Source: Bemisia tabaci (Eukaryota > Arthropoda > Insecta > Hemiptera > Aleyrodidae). From it: 64,000 nt of DNA. This document shows, piece after piece, positions 46,151 to 57,846 of this stretch; the first letter of the stretch is position 1, and every line of letters begins with the position of its first letter. The position numbers were made by a program, and so were the translations under genes. Where the stretch lies: positions 27,479,372 through 27,543,371 of the forward strand of contig NC_092797.1 in the NCBI RefSeq assembly GCF_918797505.1. Direction: 5' to 3'. The notes under the pieces are model-generated. The model ran no database searches. It was not told the DNA's origin and was given only the letters and a program-made list of their open reading frames with translations.

Positions 46151-47321
46151 AAATTATTAAAGGTGAAAAGAAGGTAATATGCTGGATATGATTAAAAAGA
46201 TGCAGTATTTAAATTCCTTAATAATTTTCCAGTTGATTGTGTTAGAATAATTCTGTCAACAATATAATATCTAAATTTTATAAATTGTGTTGATTTTTCA
46301 GAGCTTTAAATATTTTGTTTACAAGTACTGAATTCATTAAGCTGAAATTTCCGGAAAATCAGTTACAAAATTAGAATAAGATGAATAGCTGACATTTATT
46401 TTGTTACAGATGTATTATTTGCCATTAATATAGAAGCAAAATTCAATAACGTCTTGCCCAACACTAATGCAATCTTTGCGGGCAAACGAAGCAACTCATT
46501 ATTACCATAACTTTTGATGAGAACGTGCATGATATTAGTCATAGCGAGTGAAAGAATTTTGTGTGTGAGGTCCAATAGAAAATAACTCCACGACAAAAAT
46601 TAAACACGCATTTAAAATAAACACATCTCATTACGAAATTCTTTCATCGAACGGAATATGACTTTCAATGAATTGAGACGACGAATTTCATTAATAGGTA
46701 AATTGAAAGTTTGAAATGTCTCAAGCTTCTTAGCAGCGGCTAATTTACATACACATTACCTTCTTTGAACACTCATTAATTGTGGATTACTGAGGCGAAA
46801 CGAAGGTCATGGGCATTAAGACTTGCAGTTTGCAGCATGCTGTAGGAACCTCTCGTTTTCTTATCCGTCCCCGGCTGATCTAATCTGAGACTCTGCAAGG
46901 CTTATTAGGCTCATACACCTCATTGTCGCAAAGACTATGGTTCAATCTGGGAAGTCCTTGCAAATGAGTCACACTGCGTTATTGCTTACATTTATTTATG
47001 TAAAACGTGAAAATACACCTGAGTGCTAATTCTGGGCAAAAATGGACTTCATAGAATAAAAGGGAATTGGTGTGAGTGCAAGTTCGGGAAGTTTAATTTG
47101 TACTATGTATGAGGACTTTTCCTACCAAACAGCTTATTCCCTCGTTGGCGTTGCTAAGATTGTGCATATATTCAACTGTTTGGTTGGTAGAGAGCGCAGT
47201 ATTCATATTTAAAAATTTGTTCATGATGAGCCACACGAGGGATCAGCGAGATGGAAAAATTGCAGAAATCACTTCAGAGACTTTAACACAGGGTAGAAAA
47301 GTAGGCGCACCGACAAACGAG
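46151..47321. other. No gene recognised
   Basis: AT-rich; no coding blocks, RNA genes or clear repeats that I can support. Confidence 0.5.
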
Positions 47322-47329
47322 AGTTGCAT

Positions 47330-47988
47330 CAGTGGCGTAACGGGCGCCCCCGCAGACCCTGCTATGCAGGGGGGCCCAGGCGCCTAGGGGGCCCTCGGCC
47401 GCCGGAATTTTTTTTCTCTCTCTCTTTGATGCTTAGCTTTGGTTTCGAACTTTGGGCCTTTACTTTACTTACCGAGATGGGGCTTCTTCCTCTGATTTTT
47501 ATTGTTAGTTCGGGGTTTTTCATACTTCTTTCGGACTGTTCCGGACTTTTTGTTTGCTGGAGGGCCCCTGCCTTCCAATGTCCACTCAGTGATTACTAAA
47601 AATTGTCTCTTTTTTTGTCATTTTTCGTATTTCGGGCTTTGGGAGGTCTAAGAATCTAATGGGTCCCCAAGGCCCTTGGGGCCCTTTGATTATTGGGCCT
47701 GGGCCCCCCTGTAGATCCTTGGGCCTGGGCTGGGCCCCCGCCACCCTTTAGATCCTTGATCCTTTAGGGGCCCCATTTAATCGGATACGGGATCCGAGAC
47801 GGTGAGGGGTGAGGCATTCCAAGTCCAAATCCGTGATTTGAGATGTATCGGGCCCAAAAATGGGAAGGGGCGAGAGAGGGAGAGGTGCGGGAGGGGGATA
47901 ATTTTGGAATTTTATCGGCATATGGGGGGGGGGGGCTAGAAACATTTTTGCGGGGGGGGGGGCCCAGCGGAAGTCCGTTACGCCACTG
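47330..47988. mobile_element. 659-bp hAT-type element with perfect 8-bp target duplication
   Basis: It begins CAGTGGCGTAACGGGCG and ends CCGTTACGCCACTG. AGTTGCAT flanks both ends (47322-47329, 47989-47996). The interior is rich in GGGCCC motifs and G homopolymers (about 47928-47937 and 47952-47962). The frames across it, up to 173 codons on the minus strand, have no transposase features. Confidence 0.92.
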
Positions 47989-48448
47989 AGTTGCATGACG
48001 CATAGATTGACACAGTTTAATAGTAACTCGTGTAATTGAAATATATTCCTTGTGGCATACTGATAATGTATTAATAAAACACATACTGGTATGATATTGA
48101 TTTGAACGTGTCTTTTATTCATCGTTATGTAATCAATGTAATCTAAAAATAATAGCGACTTTGTCAGTTTAACTTCAATGCGGATATTACTGCAGTGCAG
48201 TAACAGTGAGTCAATCCTATTGCGTGGTACGCTGCCGCAAACTTCACGCAACAAAATTACCCGCGTCATTGTTAAAGGGAGCTAGAACTAACAAGAGTCC
48301 TGGCGCACGGACAAAGCTGTTTCTTCAGTCAATGTTTACCGTACAAATTTAGGCGTTGCTTTTAAAAAAGATGACTCTAATAATTAGGAGCTCCTTAACA
48401 TGCACCGACCGCGCAACTCAAAGCGGCTGCCTCTCATCGACGTGCCTA

Positions 48449-49477
48449 CACTGAAAAAAATGAGTTAGCGTCAGATGACTAAAAATGGTTTCTATACACT
48501 AACTCAAATTGTGTGATTTGGACACACATGATTTTTGGTTTCTGTACACTAACCACTATTAGTGCTGGAAACTAATTCCGCTACTCTAATTCGCATTCGG
48601 TAGGGTTGGGTCAACCTAACCTCAAAACTGAGAGAGGAGAAAACGGCTTAGCGAATGATAACTGGACAATACTTTCAGGAAAAGAAGATTTCTTAAAAGA
48701 TGAGAGGTAAAAATCAACTGACCGGTTTCAAATGAACGACAGAGGAAAGGAATATCCCATAGGTATGTGCAAGTAGACAGAATTATCCTTTAGAGAGACA
48801 CACACTCACACATGAAACGGTAGCGAATGTTCACACTGAATAAACATATCTCGTCCGAACACTTGAGATATTCTTTTGAAATAACGGGAGAACACGAACT
48901 ATAGAAGTAAGCAGTAAGTTCACAGATTTTCGTAAAATATAAACTGAACGCGGAACGCTTTAATCGCAATTTAATACAGAAGATTGACGACTCCAACGAA
49001 TATCATGCTTGTTTACATTTTGAATCGAACAGACGATTTCTAACCTTAACAGGTTTATTTATGTTGTTTTCGAACGTTTTCAAGAAAGAGAGGACACTAT
49101 AAATCATACCGGGAGTATTTACATTGTCAAACGAGCCCGAAATTTCACATTTTAATTGATTTTCACGAGCTGACGCGATTGAGGCTGTTGTACCGACGCC
49201 ACTTTTTCGAAACTAAATAAATGTAACGGACAATGTGGCAGTTAGTGTTGAGGGCGAATTAGTTTGACCCGAAGGTGAATTTGTCTTACCACAGCGCTAA
49301 TTTTACACCTAGTGCTGTTTTCCAATTCTGGTTCGCGCTCTAGTAAAGTCAAGTCAGCGTATGAAGCGAATTGATTGGTGCTTCAGTACAATAAATTAGT
49401 TCTGAAGCCTAATTTTGATTCTACTTGGCGAGAACTTACCAAATTAGTTCTCAACGCTAACTACTTTTTTTTCAGTG
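48449..49477. mobile_element. 1029-bp element with CACTGAAAA ends and TA flanks
   Basis: It begins CACTGAAAAAAATGAGTTAG and ends AACGCTAACTACTTTTTTTTCAGTG; TA lies on both sides (48447-48448, 49478-49479). The terminal motif is shared with the 11973 and 25447 elements. It has no coding capacity. A family A MITE begins 13 bp later. Confidence 0.8.
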
Positions 49478-49489
49478 TACTGGTCTATT

Positions 49490-49743
49490 CAGCCGTGCTA
49501 AGGAAGAACACCGTATGAGCCTCAGGCGTTGCCAAATTTAATTTAATAAAACACGAATTTTCTGGTGAACTGCGATGCAAATCTCTCTTTCAATTTTTCA
49601 GATAATTTTGTTCGCAATTTCGCCTAAAGTTCCTAAACATTCCAAGGAATAATTCCCAGAACTTTTCTCAGAAATAAACATTTTATCGAAGGAAATTTGG
49701 CAACTCTCGAATGTTCATACGGCGTTCTTCCTTAGCGCGGCAG
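49490..49743. mobile_element. MITE family A, full copy (254 bp)
   Basis: It begins CAGCCGTGCTAAGGAAGAAC and ends CCTTAGCGCGGCAG. TATT flanks both ends (49486-49489, 49744-49747). Confidence 0.9.
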
Positions 49744-49747
49744 TATT

Positions 49748-50680
49748 GAACGGCTCCTTCTGAAACGGAGGGAGGCACCAAGTTTTGATTTTCGAAGTGC
49801 AGAGCTGGTTTGTGTCTAGCTGCACTTCTCGCTCTGATGAACAATTGCATAAGCCAGGCACGAAATAATTATTGTTGGAACTTTTACAAAATCTTGAGAT
49901 TTGCAATGATATCTAACATGAACGTACAATTAACCTTCTATTGCCTTATTTTATTTTGTATTCACTTACTTGCTCACTTACTTTCTTACTTGCTTACTTA
50001 TTATATTTACTTCGTGGTGGTTACGTGGTGTGCCGTGTACATGCCAGATCAGTCAGTGGACGAATATTTTGCCTCAAAAGCCAACTCCTGAATTGTGAAC
50101 AGCCGGCGAGTGTCCTGAGGTCATTCTTTACGAACATGGCGACAATTTTTCTGTACTTCACAAAAATCACGTGGATCAATCATATTGATGCAAAACTAAT
50201 TTTATTATTCTGCGAGTTTGGTATTACTCGGGATGCGAAATTACGAAATCCGCCTTTAAATATTGATATAAGCCTCCCAAGGAAAAATTAATATCCGACA
50301 ACAGAACTTATTCCGCTTTTTACGGCTTTGACCGTGTTTCCTGAGATCATGTTTTTTATTTACTTTTTTCATTACGCTTCAGGAGTTTGAGTTTTTAAAA
50401 TATTATGGAGTTTTTAGGTTTGAAAGATTCAAAAGAATTGTATTGCAACAAGAGTATCATACCTGAATTTATATTAGTTTTTTGTGAATGTAGGTTTAGT
50501 TTACCGAGTCGATCTTATTCGCAATTTCAATCTAAAATAAAAAGAACAAAATTGAAAGACGTAAAAATTACTCGTTCCCCTTGGAGGAAGAAAGACTAAC
50601 TCAGATCCTTATCGCCTGATTTCCCGGGGAAGGCACTACTCACACTGAAAGCGGTGCAAAATTGCCAGTGTTGCAATTTG
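49748..50680. other. No gene recognised
   Basis: A TTACTTGC-type short simple repeat lies at 49965-50005. The 93- and 116-codon frames here are hydrophobic low-complexity sequence without recognisable domains. Confidence 0.45.
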
Positions 50681-50689
50681 CGGCTGAAA

Positions 50690-50853
50690 TAGAGGCGGAT
50701 CCAACAATCTGGCAACACCGGATTTCATCCGTTTAAACCTATGTTAAATAATCGATTCTCGTCAGAGCACCTGGCCCCTTAAGATTCGATACATTTCCGT
50801 AGATTTATATGGAGAAAAACAATGTTGCCAATTTGCTGGATCCGCCAATGGGC
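50690..50853. mobile_element. Foldback MITE related to 55675-55833
   Basis: GGCGGATCCAACAATCTGGC with AACA pairs with TGTTGCCAATTTGCTGGATC and CGCC. The centre contains an ATCGATT motif, as in other members of the group. Confidence 0.65.
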
Positions 50854-50997
50854 TGAAATTGAAGCAGCAAAGCGTTGACCCGGAGACAAACACTGCCATA
50901 AACGGCGGATAATTACGGCGACGGACTGCAGAGGTTTATGGATCGAATACAATGAAAATGAGACGTATTTATCATCATCATTTAGAGCGACAAGAAG

Positions 50998-51260
50998 CGG
51001 GGAGGGGGGGGGGGCAGTGGGGTGCTCGCGTACTCAAGGTCGCGGTGCATTTGACCAACGCTTAAAGCTCCGGCTCGCATGAGTGACAGCGAGTAGGATT
51101 TCGCGTGGCCACTCGCCGCGCATGCGCACAACGTCCGCTCGACGCCGCGACGCCGCTCGGGAACCGCCGTTGTCGCTTCTGGTTTCCAGGAGAATAAAAC
51201 AAGCAGTGAACTCCAACACAATGTGTTGATAAGGCGCGTCATTAACTCGCACATATCAAC
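50998..51260 (-). promoter_or_regulatory. GC-rich island with NRF1/ewg-type site, possible promoter
   Basis: CGCGCATGCGCA at 51117-51128 is a perfect match to the NRF1 (Drosophila ewg) palindrome, inside CpG-rich sequence with CGACGCCGCGACGCCGCTCG (51139). NRF1 sites of this quality are usually close to transcription starts. Direction is unknown. Minus frames of 72-90 codons here are not recognisable. Confidence 0.35.
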
Positions 51261-51354
51261 CCCTTTAGTTATTCATTTACAGAGATTTCAAAATAGGCAA
51301 ACAGCATAAAAAGAGAATTCACGATCCAACACTGCGAGGTCAAAGACGCACCTT

Positions 51355-52610
51355 GACGAGACCGTGTATTGTGAAAGTAGAAAGCTATTCGATCGAATTT
51401 AAGTTTTTTGATCTGCCTCAAGCAAAATCTTATCAGATTCTTGAAGAAAAGTGCTACGGAATAATTTAAGCGAAGAAAGGAAAAATTCTGTCGAACTCCT
51501 AGAAGATAAAGTCGATTTAAAGGTATTTTGGGGCTAAAATACCCAAATCACCGGTAGTAAAAATCCCGTTATATTATTGAAAAGAAATTGACTCGATATA
51601 AATGCAATTGCATTAAATACGTCTTGATTTTGTTATTTTAAAACGTCTTTCCATGCAAAGAAGTTCAACCATGTCGTTGCTTTATTCATTCATGAATTGA
51701 AAGTAAGCAATCTACATCCCGAAAATCTACTGATTTGCCGTAAAAAATTGCAGAAACTTGATATACCAGGTCGATGCACCCACTCGTTGAATTTACCAAC
51801 CAATTTTGTGAGTGCAAATGTGTAAGAATCAATATGCTATAGTCATTTTGGGTGCATTTATTTTTCATGAAACAATAATAATTTCAATCCCGAAAAACCA
51901 TCAATTTTCCGTATAAAATCGAAAAAAATCAAAATATGTCAACTCCCCGACGTGAAAATTAGATTCTACGTATGTAAAATGTAAATACTTATGTATCGAT
52001 ATGCTGAACAGAACTATGTGTGGACAGTCAGAAGCCCGCGGCAACATTAATTCAACAGAAAAACTGTAAAAATTAGATAGGATTTTAGCCGCTTTGCCCG
52101 CCTCTCCTCGCTACTTACAACAAACCGTTCTTATACTCATCTCAAAATTTTTCTCAGAGCTTTGGGTTATTATCAGCTTCCATTTAAACTCCGGTTCGAT
52201 GGCCGAATCGGCTGCCAAAAAAGCAAGCCACTGTTGAGGGGTTCTATGAGAAATTCGTGATATTATCGGCTCTCAGGAAATCACCCCATGGCTAAAATTG
52301 GTGGTATAAATGTTTAAGTGCTTAAAATAATCGTATTCAAGAAACTAAGGAATTAAACTATGGAGTCAATTTCTTTTTAATAATATAACGAATTTACTAC
52401 CGGTGATTTAGCTATTATAGCCCCAGAATACTTTTAAAGCGCCTTTGCGTTCCAGAATCTCGACGGAATTTTTTTTTTTTTTTTTTTTTGCTTAAACGAT
52501 TCAAGAAACATTGTAGTTAAAAATATAAAGATTTTTCGATTTGGACGTATGAAAAATGTTTAACTCGTTCAGGCACACCGTGTATTGTATGGAGTACTGC
52601 TGTTATTCGA
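51355..52610. repeat. Inverted repeat of about 1.25 kb
   Basis: TTTTGGGGCTAAAATACCCA with TCACCGGTAGTAAA (51525-51565) and AAAAGAAATTGACTC pair with GAGTCAATTTCTTTT (52354) and TTTACTACCGGTGATTTAGC with TATAGCCCCAGAATA (52395-52430). Weaker pairing extends outward on both sides. The spacer (51610-52350) is unrelated and has no gene. A T homopolymer is at 52471-52489. Confidence 0.65.
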
Positions 52611-53754
52611 CCGTTGTCTTCAGGTCAAAATTCTTACAAAGAAGCCCCTTGCAAGAGGCAAATTTTTGTAATTTCTCCCAGTTTTTTCAGCGTTAGGTAT
52701 ATAAATGAATTGTTTGTCAAATTTTGAGGTCAATTATATTTAATTGTAATTTATACTTTCTTTTTTTTCCCCTTCATTTTATTTTTCGTATCGAGGAGTC
52801 GAGGTTTTGTTGATTTCTTCGGATTTCGATTACTGTAACTTCTCTTCTATTCGGCCGATTTTTATGAATGAGGTCTCTTTTTATTTGTGTTTTAACGGAG
52901 AGTAAGGAAAAAATTGCTAAATACATGCGAAACAATTTTTTTTGAAAATTGGATGAATCCTAGCGTGACGGTGAAATGGTTAATGAAGCGTGAGTAATTG
53001 GGGTACGGGTATCAGCCGCGTTGGGACCCAAGGCCCATTGTTCTTCGTGACGCCGACGCAGTGATCAGGAGCGTGGGGACGAGAGGGCTTAGTGGACTCC
53101 TGTATGAGCCACGTTTAGCAAATGGTCTAATGAGTCTCGAGGCTCATCACAGATTGCACTTACCACTATCCTGGTGGCCCCGGCTATCAGAGCAAGGAGT
53201 ACCAACTTTTGAAAAGGATAACAGTGTTGTGGAGATATGTCAAAGCAACGTTGTGAACAAAACGGAGTGAGTGAAATTCTCATTCAAGGAGTGCCGAACT
53301 GGTCAGCCATCCTCGAATCAGTTCGCTTGCATCCGCTTATATATGCATATTTTAAATCAGCGCGCCCCATTCTAAGGTTTTTTTAAAAAAAACCAAGAAA
53401 CGTAGACTCTTGGTATTCATTACACATAAACTAGCGAGCCCCAGAATGAGAAACAAATTTTAATCATTATTATTGACGGATTAGTAAACTTTTTACACGC
53501 TTTGGAAAATCTCAGAAGTTCGCGGTAGTCACTTTTCGGTAAGGAACTAGGGGACTCGGTTATTGTATCGAGGGGGGGGTCGAAACGATCGCAAAGGCGG
53601 TATACTACGTATACGCGCCAAAAATAAAAATAAAACAAAAATTCTATGAAAAATCAAGCAGTCTATAGGAAGCAAATCTAGAATTTAAAAAAAATTATTT
53701 AAATATACGCATATGTATTATATGCCTGGCGATATGTGTCATATGTGTCTACTG
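52611..53754. other. No gene recognised
   Basis: A 90-codon plus frame at 52998-53270 stands out slightly by composition but has no domain I know, and no splice partner was found. Confidence 0.45.
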
Positions 53755-54025
53755 GCGATTCTTGAAAGGTGACAACACAGTTTTTCCGTGGAATGTATAA
53801 AACGATCGATTTTTGCCAAATTTCTTCTCAGAAATTAGTTATTTTTGAAGAAAGTTCTGCATATTTTTCCTTGAAATTTTCAGGAGCTTTAGGTGAAATT
53901 GCGAACAAAATTATATGAAAAATTGGAGGAAAAATATTTGCAAATTTTCCTGAAAGTTTGTGATTTACCAAAGGAAAATCGGCAACGCCTAACGGTTCAT
54001 ACGGCGTTTTTCCTTAGCACGGCAG
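53755..54025. mobile_element. Chimera of two MITE families
   Basis: The left 60 bp (CTGGCGATTCTTGAAAGGTG, with GACAACACAGTTTTTCC and ATCGATTTT) match the start of the 55675-55833 element. From about 53815 the sequence is family A to its right end, CCTTAGCACGGCAG, at 54025. The junction is at TTTTGCCAAATTTCTTCTC, where both families could share TGCCAAATTT. Confidence 0.75.
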
Positions 54026-55205
54026 AAAAGGTGTTCATTATTTTACGCTTCCAACTAGAGCCTTATTTTGTATACCTTTGGAAGTGGTTGCTTACTATAA
54101 GACACAGTTGGTTCACTCGTCAGCACTGAGATATTTTAAATCATGCACGCAAAAATTCGTTTTTCATCAAAAAATCTTGATCAGAAATTTCCAATCTGAG
54201 AAATCTCCGAGCGCACTTTTATGGTTTACTTGATCGAAAAATTGTTTACTTCTTTTCATATTTGGCATGATCCATTTACTATCTAAACTCACGATAACTG
54301 ATAAGATGTCCACGCTCCCTAAGCATCAGCCTTACGAATCGTCCTATTGACATGACTCACGGCCATGTGTTGTTTGCCAGCTAATTTGCTTGTGTTACTG
54401 TTAAAGGCATTGACATTTGCCGTGTTGAAGCATTGGCATTTGTCACCGTCATGTATATTAAATTGATTACAAATCCGGTGTCACTGAGGGCCTTTCCGAT
54501 TGTGTTCCTATCTGGAACAATTCCAGCCTGATACGCTCATCTCTTTATGACATCCAAAACTTAGGTTGATGCTACAATTTAAAAAAACAGGACAGTTTTT
54601 TCGAACATATGTTCGAGCACATTCGTATTTCAACAACACATGTATAAAGTAATTAAGTTTGGATGTAATGCAGTTCTTTTTTCTAGATTTGTTTTCACAT
54701 TACTTATACGAACATTACATATAAAAAGTATATTTACGTAAACATGGTGTCTTTCATATAAATTGTTCACCTGATGATGAGATTACCAGGAGAATGTGAC
54801 TGTATACTAAATTTACAGAAATGGTTTCCCCACGATTTAGCATAACTTAGAATAGTAGCTAGACAACCCCCCCCCCCCCGGCCCCCCCATTTAAAGTTAA
54901 CTTATTTTAACTCTTCCTGAAAGTCCCGCACGGAAGTGTTCAAGCTGAGTCAAGAGAGACAGGCTATTTTTCAGCATGTATATACTCGTGTCCCGTTTTA
55001 ACATTTCTTGAAATAATGTTTTTTACGAAAACAAAGTTCTACTAACGATTCTCCTTCAAAAATAGTCTTACGAGATACGACTGTATGAAAAATAGAATTA
55101 AAAAATACAAGTTAAACCCTCCACGTTATAAGACTTGATGCTCAAAGAAGGAGAGATTCAAATGAGACGAACAAAATGAGAAAAGTCATCGATCTCCAAG
55201 TCCCA
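54026..55205. other. No gene recognised
   Basis: AT-rich, with a C homopolymer at about 54867-54890. No coding blocks or clear repeats. Confidence 0.5.
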
Positions 55206-55660
55206 CCAGCGAGGTGATTATTGAAGTTGATAGACAAAGCTACAGAAAAAGGAGACAAAAGGGATATGGAGGGATCCTATTGGTGAAAGTGGGTGGTTGC
55301 AATGGACAAAGGAGGTTGATAATAGGCTAACTAACGGAAACCCACGAGAGACCCTAGAGTTAGTCCATCATATTTCCCCCTTAGGCTATAGCGTCCAGCC
55401 CACATACAAAATAGAGGCTTCAAAGGGACTCGTCGATTGCCCCGACTTAAACCGCTGGCCAATAAGAGGGCCAGGAAAGGCATCGATGAGTCTCTTTGAA
55501 GCCTGTAGTTTGTATGTGGGCTGGACGCTAATAAGTTATCCATTTCAAGTTGAAATGAGTACGGAGCGATCCCATTGGTTGAATTTTTCAACCAATGGGA
55601 TTGCTCCGTACTCCCTATGTCTATCGCTTTGTCCATCAACTTAAATAATTAGCTCGCGCT
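55206..55660. mobile_element. CAGCGGG-family element, copy 3, enlarged by internal palindromes
   Basis: Left end CCAGCGAGGTGATTATTGAA with GTTGATAGACAAAGC; right end GCTTTGTCCATCAACTTAAA and TAATTAGCTCGC. Two extra hairpins lie inside: AGCGTCCAGCCCACATACAA at 55389 pairs with its complement ending near 55533, and ACGGAGCGATCCCATTGGTT pairs with AACCAATGGGATTGCTCCGT (55561-55609). Confidence 0.8.
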
Positions 55661-55674
55661 CGTGGAAGCCCTAT

Positions 55675-55833
55675 CTGGGGCGATTCTTAAAAGTTGACAA
55701 CACTGTTTTTCCTCCATTTAAATGTATGTAAAACAATCGATTTTGGCGAGGCACCCTGCCTCGCCTAGATCGACTATTTTACATACATTTAAATGGAGGA
55801 AAAACAGTGTTGCCAACTTGCAAAATCGCCATT
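55675..55833. mobile_element. 159-bp MITE, perfect long palindrome with 8-bp target duplication
   Basis: AGCCCTAT flanks both ends (55667-55674, 55834-55841). Inside, CAACACTGTTTTTCCTCCAT with TTAAATGTATGTAAAA pairs with its complement and AATGGAGGAAAAACAGTGTT. The centre is GGCGAGGCACCCTGCCTCGCC. It follows the 55206-55660 element by 14 bp. Confidence 0.9.
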
Positions 55834-55937
55834 AGCCCTATCATTCAGGGAAATTCTTGAAAACGTTGCTGGAAATTGACATGACTCGAGGAGGACTGTG
55901 AAGATTCGGTTCGGTTTCCGAACGGCCGATGCCTGTG

Positions 55938-56191
55938 CTGCCGTGCTAAGGAAGAACGCAGTATGAGCCTTCAGGCGTTGCCAAATTTCCTTCGATAAAA
56001 ACTGAATTTTTTTAGGAAAATTATGAGTATTTGTTTCCAAAATTTTCAGACAATTTTCCACGCATTTGAATCTAAAATATCTGAAAATTTCGAGGCAAAA
56101 TAGGAGTAATTGTCGTCGAAAATATATGTTTTATCGAGGGAAATTTGGCAACTCTCGAGTGTTCATACGGCGTTTTTCCTGAGCACGGGAG
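55938..56191. mobile_element. MITE family A, full copy (254 bp)
   Basis: It begins CTGCCGTGCTAAGGAAGAAC and ends CCTGAGCACGGGAG, flanked by TGTG and TGCG (3 of 4). Confidence 0.88.
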
Positions 56192-56321
56192 TGCGGCTCC
56201 ACGACCTGAAAATCAATCAAAGACCCGCTCGGCGAGCTCCCAGTGAACAATGCTCATCTATAGGTGCCATTCATAATTATATTTATCGAATACGGCCGGG
56301 ATTATTTCCATCTTAAATTCA

Positions 56322-56413
56322 AAGTTGCCAGATTGTGCTGAAAAATCAGCACTTTTCCCTATTTATATCCAAGTAAAGTATTCACATTTTATCGCACAAT
56401 CTGACAACTGTGC
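56322..56413. repeat. Short inverted repeat
   Basis: AGTTGCCAGATTGTGC and GCACAATCTGACAACTG pair across about 60 bp. Confidence 0.55.
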
Positions 56414-57846
56414 TTATTGAGCTCTCTTCCCGTGAAAGGAACTCGAGCGCTGCATCGCCATTCCTCCTCCCAATCCGATCGCTTTGAGTTTTCTTTTGTC
56501 GCCAGCGGCTCAGGTGTAATCGATCGGTAAAAAGTTTCACCCAATCTGATCCGGGAAATGCCGCATGTGACGCGTATGAAATGGTGTGATGCCATTACGT
56601 TAAATAACTGTGGAGGAAAGATGACGCTTCGGCGTTTGGCAGCGGGGACATGGGACACTCGAAGAAAATAATACGGGGCTCGAAATTCTATAACCCATAT
56701 TTTTTTATTTTCCGCCTGTGAGTAAAATAATATTGATTTGACGATGGAAATCTTAATAAATTGTATTACACAGAGGACTCAGATATAAATAAATGTGTAT
56801 TAAATCTAAGTGAGACACTCTTATCTCATCATAGGAGCTGTGAAGAACATAGATAAACGGTTTTTTGTTAGAATAATAATTTGCGCAGCGTATATTAACC
56901 TGGGAAATTGTGGAAGTTTAAAAATACTCGGTAAAAAAATTAAGAAGAAGTAGAAAGAGAGAAAGAAGTATAAGAAATCGTAGTAGAATGGGTAACACGA
57001 TTAGGTATCCGAGGTATCGAGACTTTTCGAAACTCTGTTAACACTCTATTAACACTCTCTAACACTAAATTTTCATTTCTTATCCAAGTTATTTCTTGAG
57101 ATCAACAATAATACTTAGCAGGGAACGATCTATCGTTAAGTAGGTGTTCAAATTTACAAGTTATCACCAAAGTTATTTACTGCCTATGGGCGATTTTCTA
57201 GGGGTGCAGGAATGCAGGATGAGCCGTACAGCAGCCGCAGGAGTGGGGGTGATGATACATTAGATGATGCCCTTATTGCTTAAATTTGCGTATCATTGCA
57301 CCTTATAAACCCTAGCTGCCAGGCTTTACGTGTACACTTAATCTACAAATCTCTACAGCGTTATGAGTTCTCCTCTTAAATTTCTGATTTTACACAGCCG
57401 CATATATAATACCGCTGTAGCCTCCCTCCTGAAGATGCTTCGATACTTATGACTTAATTTAACCTTCAATCGTGGATCAATAAAAAACTTAGGTGCTTGC
57501 ACTCCCAGGCGTTTGAGCTCTTCTTCCCATTGGCGAAACGTAAGTTACAGCGCTGAGTCACCCCTTGCGGTTCCTCCACGCGCTTCAGTGCGGTTATCTA
57601 ACGGCACAGTCCGACAACTTCACAATAAAACATAGTAGCGGGCGATGTACGTCATAACTTTCAACGGTGTCAGGAAGAAATTGCACGTATACGAAAGCTA
57701 ATGAGGTATTTATCTATGCGTGGGATGGTCCCGGCAATTTGGGATCGGCCCTTATTCGGTCATCGAACATCATGTTTACGATTTCTAATTTGCAGAGGGC
57801 GCTCCGCCGCGTCAATTAAGACGTGAGAGATCATAGAAGCTGTCAA
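56414..57846. other. No gene recognised
   Basis: AT-rich. The 89-codon minus frame at 56389-56658 shows no recognisable domain. Confidence 0.45.

Noticed and set aside
47748..48269. 173-codon minus frame
   Set aside because: It runs across the end of the hAT-type element and its target duplication into unrelated flank, so it is not one gene.
52998..53270. 90-codon plus frame with reasonable composition
   Set aside because: No family recognised, and no splice partners or codon conservation can be judged.
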